Source: Mercurialis annua
Lineage: Eukaryota > Streptophyta > Magnoliopsida > Malpighiales > Euphorbiaceae
Length of the DNA stretch: 64,000 nt
Direction: 5' to 3'
Assembly: GCF_937616625.2 (NCBI RefSeq)
Contig: NC_065571.1
Location: 31,705,879-31,769,878 of the forward strand
The notes below the pieces were generated by a model. The model made no database searches. It was not told the origin of the DNA and worked only from the letters and a program-made list of their open reading frames with translations. Shown one piece after another: positions 60,941-64,000 of the stretch (its first letter is position 1; the number at the start of each line of letters is the position of its first letter). The translations under genes and the position numbers were made by a program.

Positions 60941-61500
60941 TAATCAAAACAAAAAAATCATATAATATAATAAAAATATATTTGCGTGATAATTATTTAT
61001 TTTAAATATTAAATCTTATGATTAGTTATCTCTAAAAAAAGTTGTATTATATAAAAGCAACTACTCATCCGATTTTCTTTATACAATTAAGTCGATTATT
61101 AATTTGCAATTTCTTTTTACCTATTTTGTTTACTAGATTTTTAAAAATTGAATTCTTTCATATGTCTTCTTTAACTTGTGGTGTAATTCTTTCTTATATG
61201 GGGCATCTACCTTCTCTAATAGGAGGCGGTTGTCGTCGGTCAATGATTATTTTCGATTGTATTTTTATTATTCAGTATTATTTGTATTATTTTTTCTCTA
61301 TCACCATCAGCCGTTTTTTTTTTCATTCTCTTCTCTTTATTTTATGATCTCGTTGTTGCCGTTTCTTTTATTTTCATTCATCTTCACTACAATAGTTCGA
61401 TTTTAAGATATTGTATTATATTGAAAACTAGTTTTTAGGTTATCCTTTTTTCAGCTGACTATCAATTGGTATATATTTGTAGGTTTGATCGAGTTAATTT
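60941..61500 (+). pseudogene. Relic of a CAT1 promoter and 5' intron
   Basis: A decayed TATA box (TATATAAAA, 61048-61056) followed by sequence resembling the CAT1 first exon, then GGTCAATGATTATTTTCG..., CATCAGCCGTTTTTT and CTAGTTTTTAGGTTATCC, in the same order as 37004-37560. It is plus-oriented, opposite to the adjoining pseudogene intron, so the locus has undergone an inversion or a second duplication. Confidence 0.65.
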
Positions 61501-61959
61501 GCATATATATTATGTCAAAATCCAAAATAATAATAAATAATTCCTATAAAAATAAGTAATAAGAAATTATTAAATAACAGTTTTATTGTTATTACTCACT
61601 ACCTTAAAACACATATATATATTAAATAACAATTTCATGTTTTTTTGTTAATATTTATTAAAAATATGTACTAAGATATTATTAAAATAAATGCGATTTT
61701 TTTTTACATTAATTCTATTTAGATGACTAAAAAGAAAATGTAAGATCTCTAAAAAAAATGTAACAATTTTATTGATAAACAAAAATAAAAGAATTAAAGT
61801 AAATATTGTTTTAGAATACACTTACGCCATCACCACCTTCTCTAACAAAAAAACTCACGTTGAAGAAAAATGAAAGTGTGGAGATTCAATCTCTATATTT
61901 TAGAAGTGCAGGGATCTAAAATAAAAAAAAATATAGGTATTTGAAAATGAGTTATGCCT
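61501..61959. other. AT-rich gap, no gene seen
   Basis: No recognisable coding or repeat structure. Confidence 0.55.
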
Positions 61960-61967
61960 ATCAAATA

Positions 61968-62425
61968 TACGGGTGTAAACGGGCTGAACCGATCTCAAGC
62001 TAGGCCAGGCTCGAACTCCAGTGTGTTATACAAGTTGACCTCGAATAAGCCAAAATTTTGAAGTTTGAGCTCGAGCTCGAAAAACATTCGAGAAACTCGA
62101 GCTCGAACTCGACTCAAATTCAATGACAACACAAATACTTTTCAAAATTATTATATTTGATGTATTTAATTTTTTTACTATAAAATATACTAATATTTAA
62201 TCAATTAAAATAGTAAACACTTAAATTTAAAGATTTAAAACCAATATAATAAAAAAATATGTTTTTTAAAATGTGTATGAGGCTCGTTTAGGTCCTTTTA
62301 GGTTCACTAGCCTTTTAATTTATACTCGAGCTCGACTCAGCTTGAAATACTTGCGCTGATTTTGATTTTTTTTTTCGGATCAATTTCGAGTAACTCGTAA
62401 GTAATCCAACTCGTTTACATCCCTA
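61968..62425. mobile_element. hAT-type MITE, 458 bp
   Basis: Terminal inverted repeats TACGGGTGTAAACG and TAGGGATGTAAACG (reverse complement of the right end), with an exact 8-bp target duplication ATCAAATA (61960-61967 and 62426-62433). Eight bases is typical of hAT elements. The subterminal region is rich in GAGCTCGA-like repeats. Confidence 0.9.
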
Positions 62426-62433
62426 ATCAAATA

Positions 62434-62744
62434 AAACATTAATGATTTCAAGGCTAAATAATGACCTCAATGTTGCCAAAAATGTTAAATTCGTGCCCCT
62501 CGCAAGACGGGTTTAAATTGAAAACGTCAGTCATGTAACGTGGAATTTAAATGACCCTCTCACTATCTATGCTGACATAGCAAGAAACAGTCATCTTTCC
62601 TCTACCATTAAACATACCGCCTCACTGCAATTCTTTTTTGGTAGAAACAACCAAAAAAGCTCAATTGATAAACAACAACCGAGATTACAACTAAGCTATC
62701 CCTGTTACAGCAATCACGGACAAGTAACAAAAGCTCGAAATATA
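62434..62744. other. Gap without recognised gene
   Basis: About 310 bases. A short inverted pair TTTTTTGGT / ACCAAAAAA lies near 62640. Otherwise nothing is seen. Confidence 0.5.
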
Positions 62745-62980
62745 GTATAAGGACCAAAGTGGTAATTTAGCCACTTTGTGTTGAAAACGGAAATTTTAGA
62801 TTTTGACGGGAAAGTATTAATATCGAGCTTCGTATTATTTATCGGATATAAATAATACGTAAAAGTAAAAATTTAAGAGTTTATCGATTTAGTTATGGAC
62901 TAAATCGTACGAAAGAAAGGTTTAAAAGATAAATGATAATAAATAAAAAGAACAAGGACCAAAGTGGTATATTTGCCAAA

Positions 62981-62989
62981 ATATATATA
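62981..62989 (+). promoter_or_regulatory. Predicted TATA box of right-end LTR
   Basis: TATATATAA, preceded by GGACCAAAGTGGTATATTTG, which matches the context of the other LTR boxes. Confidence 0.6.
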
Positions 62990-63360
62990 AAGAAGGTTGG
63001 ATCAGAGAAGGGAGAAGAATGATCGAGAGAGTTTGAGAGTTAACGAGCGATACCGTCGTTTCGCCGCCGTTTCTCCGTTCGACGTCCGATTCGAGCGATT
63101 TTCGCGGCGATTTCTTCAGAATCGAATCCTCTATCGATCCTAAGCTTCATTCCAAGGTAAATATTCGAGAATCTTGGTTAAAAATTTATATATTTGGCTG
63201 TTTCGGGATAAGATCGAATTTGGATTGAAATTTAACGTTTTTGACGGTTTTTAATATGGATTTTGTGTAAAAATGATGTTGGGTATGTGCGGGAATGTCT
63301 CAAGAAAGTCGGAATGGGTTTTTGATCGATTTTATGGAGATTTAGGCTTGCTGTCGTGGT

Positions 63361-63480
63361 TAGCACGACGGCCGCACGACGTGCCAAAATTTGGCATGAC
63401 GTGCCAAAAATTAGCACGACGTGCAGCTTGGCACGACGCGCCAATGGTTGGCACGACGCGCCAATGGTTGGCACGACGCA
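63361..63480. repeat. CpG-rich palindrome cluster (GCACGACGTGC type)
   Basis: Six or more GGCACGACGTGCC-like units. It starts about 372 bp downstream of the TATA box. Confidence 0.85.
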
Positions 63481-63653
63481 ATTGATATTTACGATTGGGT
63501 TGAATGATATATGATTATTCAAGAGATTATTCACATGCTAAGATATTAGTTTCGTACGGATCAAATACCTGTTTATATGTTTTATATTATTGTCTTCTTA
63601 AAATGCGATGTTATATTTTTATCTTAATACCGTTAGTAACTTGCAAGCTCACT

Positions 63654-63673
63654 CAGTATTTCCCCAAATACTG
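63654..63673 (+). other. Conserved 8-4-8 hairpin in LTR
   Basis: CAGTATTT-CCCC-AAATACTG, a perfect stem, followed by GACCCCTCAC as in the other copies. Confidence 0.75.
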
Positions 63674-64000
63674 ACCCCTCACCATTGTTGTTTTCAGGTT
63701 ACCGGAGTCGGATCAGACAGACCATCTCCTTTGTGTCAGCAGCCTTTTGGCTTACACAAAGTACGAGTTTGTATAGAGCTGCAGTAGTCAGTAGGTGTCA
63801 GTATAAGGTTTATGATTCAATTTCAAACGGTATTTGAAAAGTAAACTCTGATATAATTTTATAAATAAGTTGTTTATAAATATGACGTTTTATCCGTTTG
63901 AATTTTGTACCAATTGCCTTGAGAGGAATTGGTGATGATTATGACTAGAAACAGGGCGGTGCTGGATATGAGATATCGCTCGGTAAGACCTTGGTTTATA

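Larger units (their letters stand above)
62745..64000 (+). mobile_element. LTR of the solo-LTR family, 5'-truncated and cut by the window end
   Basis: Matches the reverse complement of 3973-6486: GGACCAAAGTGGTAATTT, a TATA box (62981-62989), a GCACGACGTGC palindrome cluster (63361-63480), the 8-4-8 hairpin (63654-63673), GGATCAGACAGACCATCTCC and AGCTGCAGTAGTCAGTAGG. The TGTAATACC-like start is missing. No coding sequence. The frame at 63273-63485 runs through the palindrome cluster and is not a convincing gene. Confidence 0.83.

Noticed and set aside
62450..62600. Possible MITE piece around GGCTAAATAATGACCTCAAT
   Set aside because: No matching inverted end or target duplication was found.

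Overview
This window is AT-rich nuclear DNA from a flowering plant, most likely a eudicot. The evidence is one intact plant-type cationic amino acid transporter gene with a 5'UTR intron, a plant L1-type LINE, several Ty3/gypsy-type LTR retrotransposons primed by initiator tRNA-Met, and many MITEs. I cannot name the species. The layout (one apparent host gene in 64 kb, nested retrotransposons, solo LTRs, a minisatellite) suggests a repeat-rich, possibly pericentromeric region.

Layout. 1-7210: end of a plus-oriented LTR, its primer-binding site and leader, then a 60-bp tandem array (about 60 copies) split by a solo LTR at 3973-6486. 7211-19335: a minus-oriented gypsy element (3' LTR and end of pol) into which a second, non-autonomous element (9538-18223) inserted. 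A deletion then fused the second element's 5' LTR to a gag-protease fragment (18224-19335). 19336-25002: gene-free DNA with five foldback MITEs and a cluster of GC-rich hairpins. 25003-36133: a complete 11.1-kb LTR retrotransposon with a matching 5-bp target duplication, two LTRs of about 3.49 kb and no recognisable gag-pol.

36134-40700: the only apparently functional host gene, CAT1-like, with a TATA box, a 1.8-kb 5'UTR intron and an uninterrupted 575-codon reading frame. 40700-43630: intergenic, with a 61-bp SINE-like insert. 43632-48740: a near full-length but dead LINE whose reverse transcriptase reads FANN where FADD is expected. 48741-53284: AT-rich DNA, two MITEs, a possible Helitron end and a gag fragment. 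53285-61500: a CAT1 pseudogene on the minus strand. It has lost its start codon and middle third, and its intron is interrupted by a solo LTR that itself contains another solo LTR. A second rearranged CAT1 5' relic lies beside it. 61501-64000: a hAT-type MITE and the start of another plus-oriented LTR.

The retroelements share recurring noncoding structures. A covarying 8-4-8 hairpin occurs in the LTRs. A CpG-rich palindrome cluster lies about 360-390 bp downstream of the TATA box in four LTRs. A hairpin adjoins each polypurine tract, and an internal hairpin is conserved between otherwise diverged internal regions. These patterns, the retrotransposon-borne 60-bp array and the CAT1 duplication and decay are the points most worth following up. 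All alignments were made by eye.
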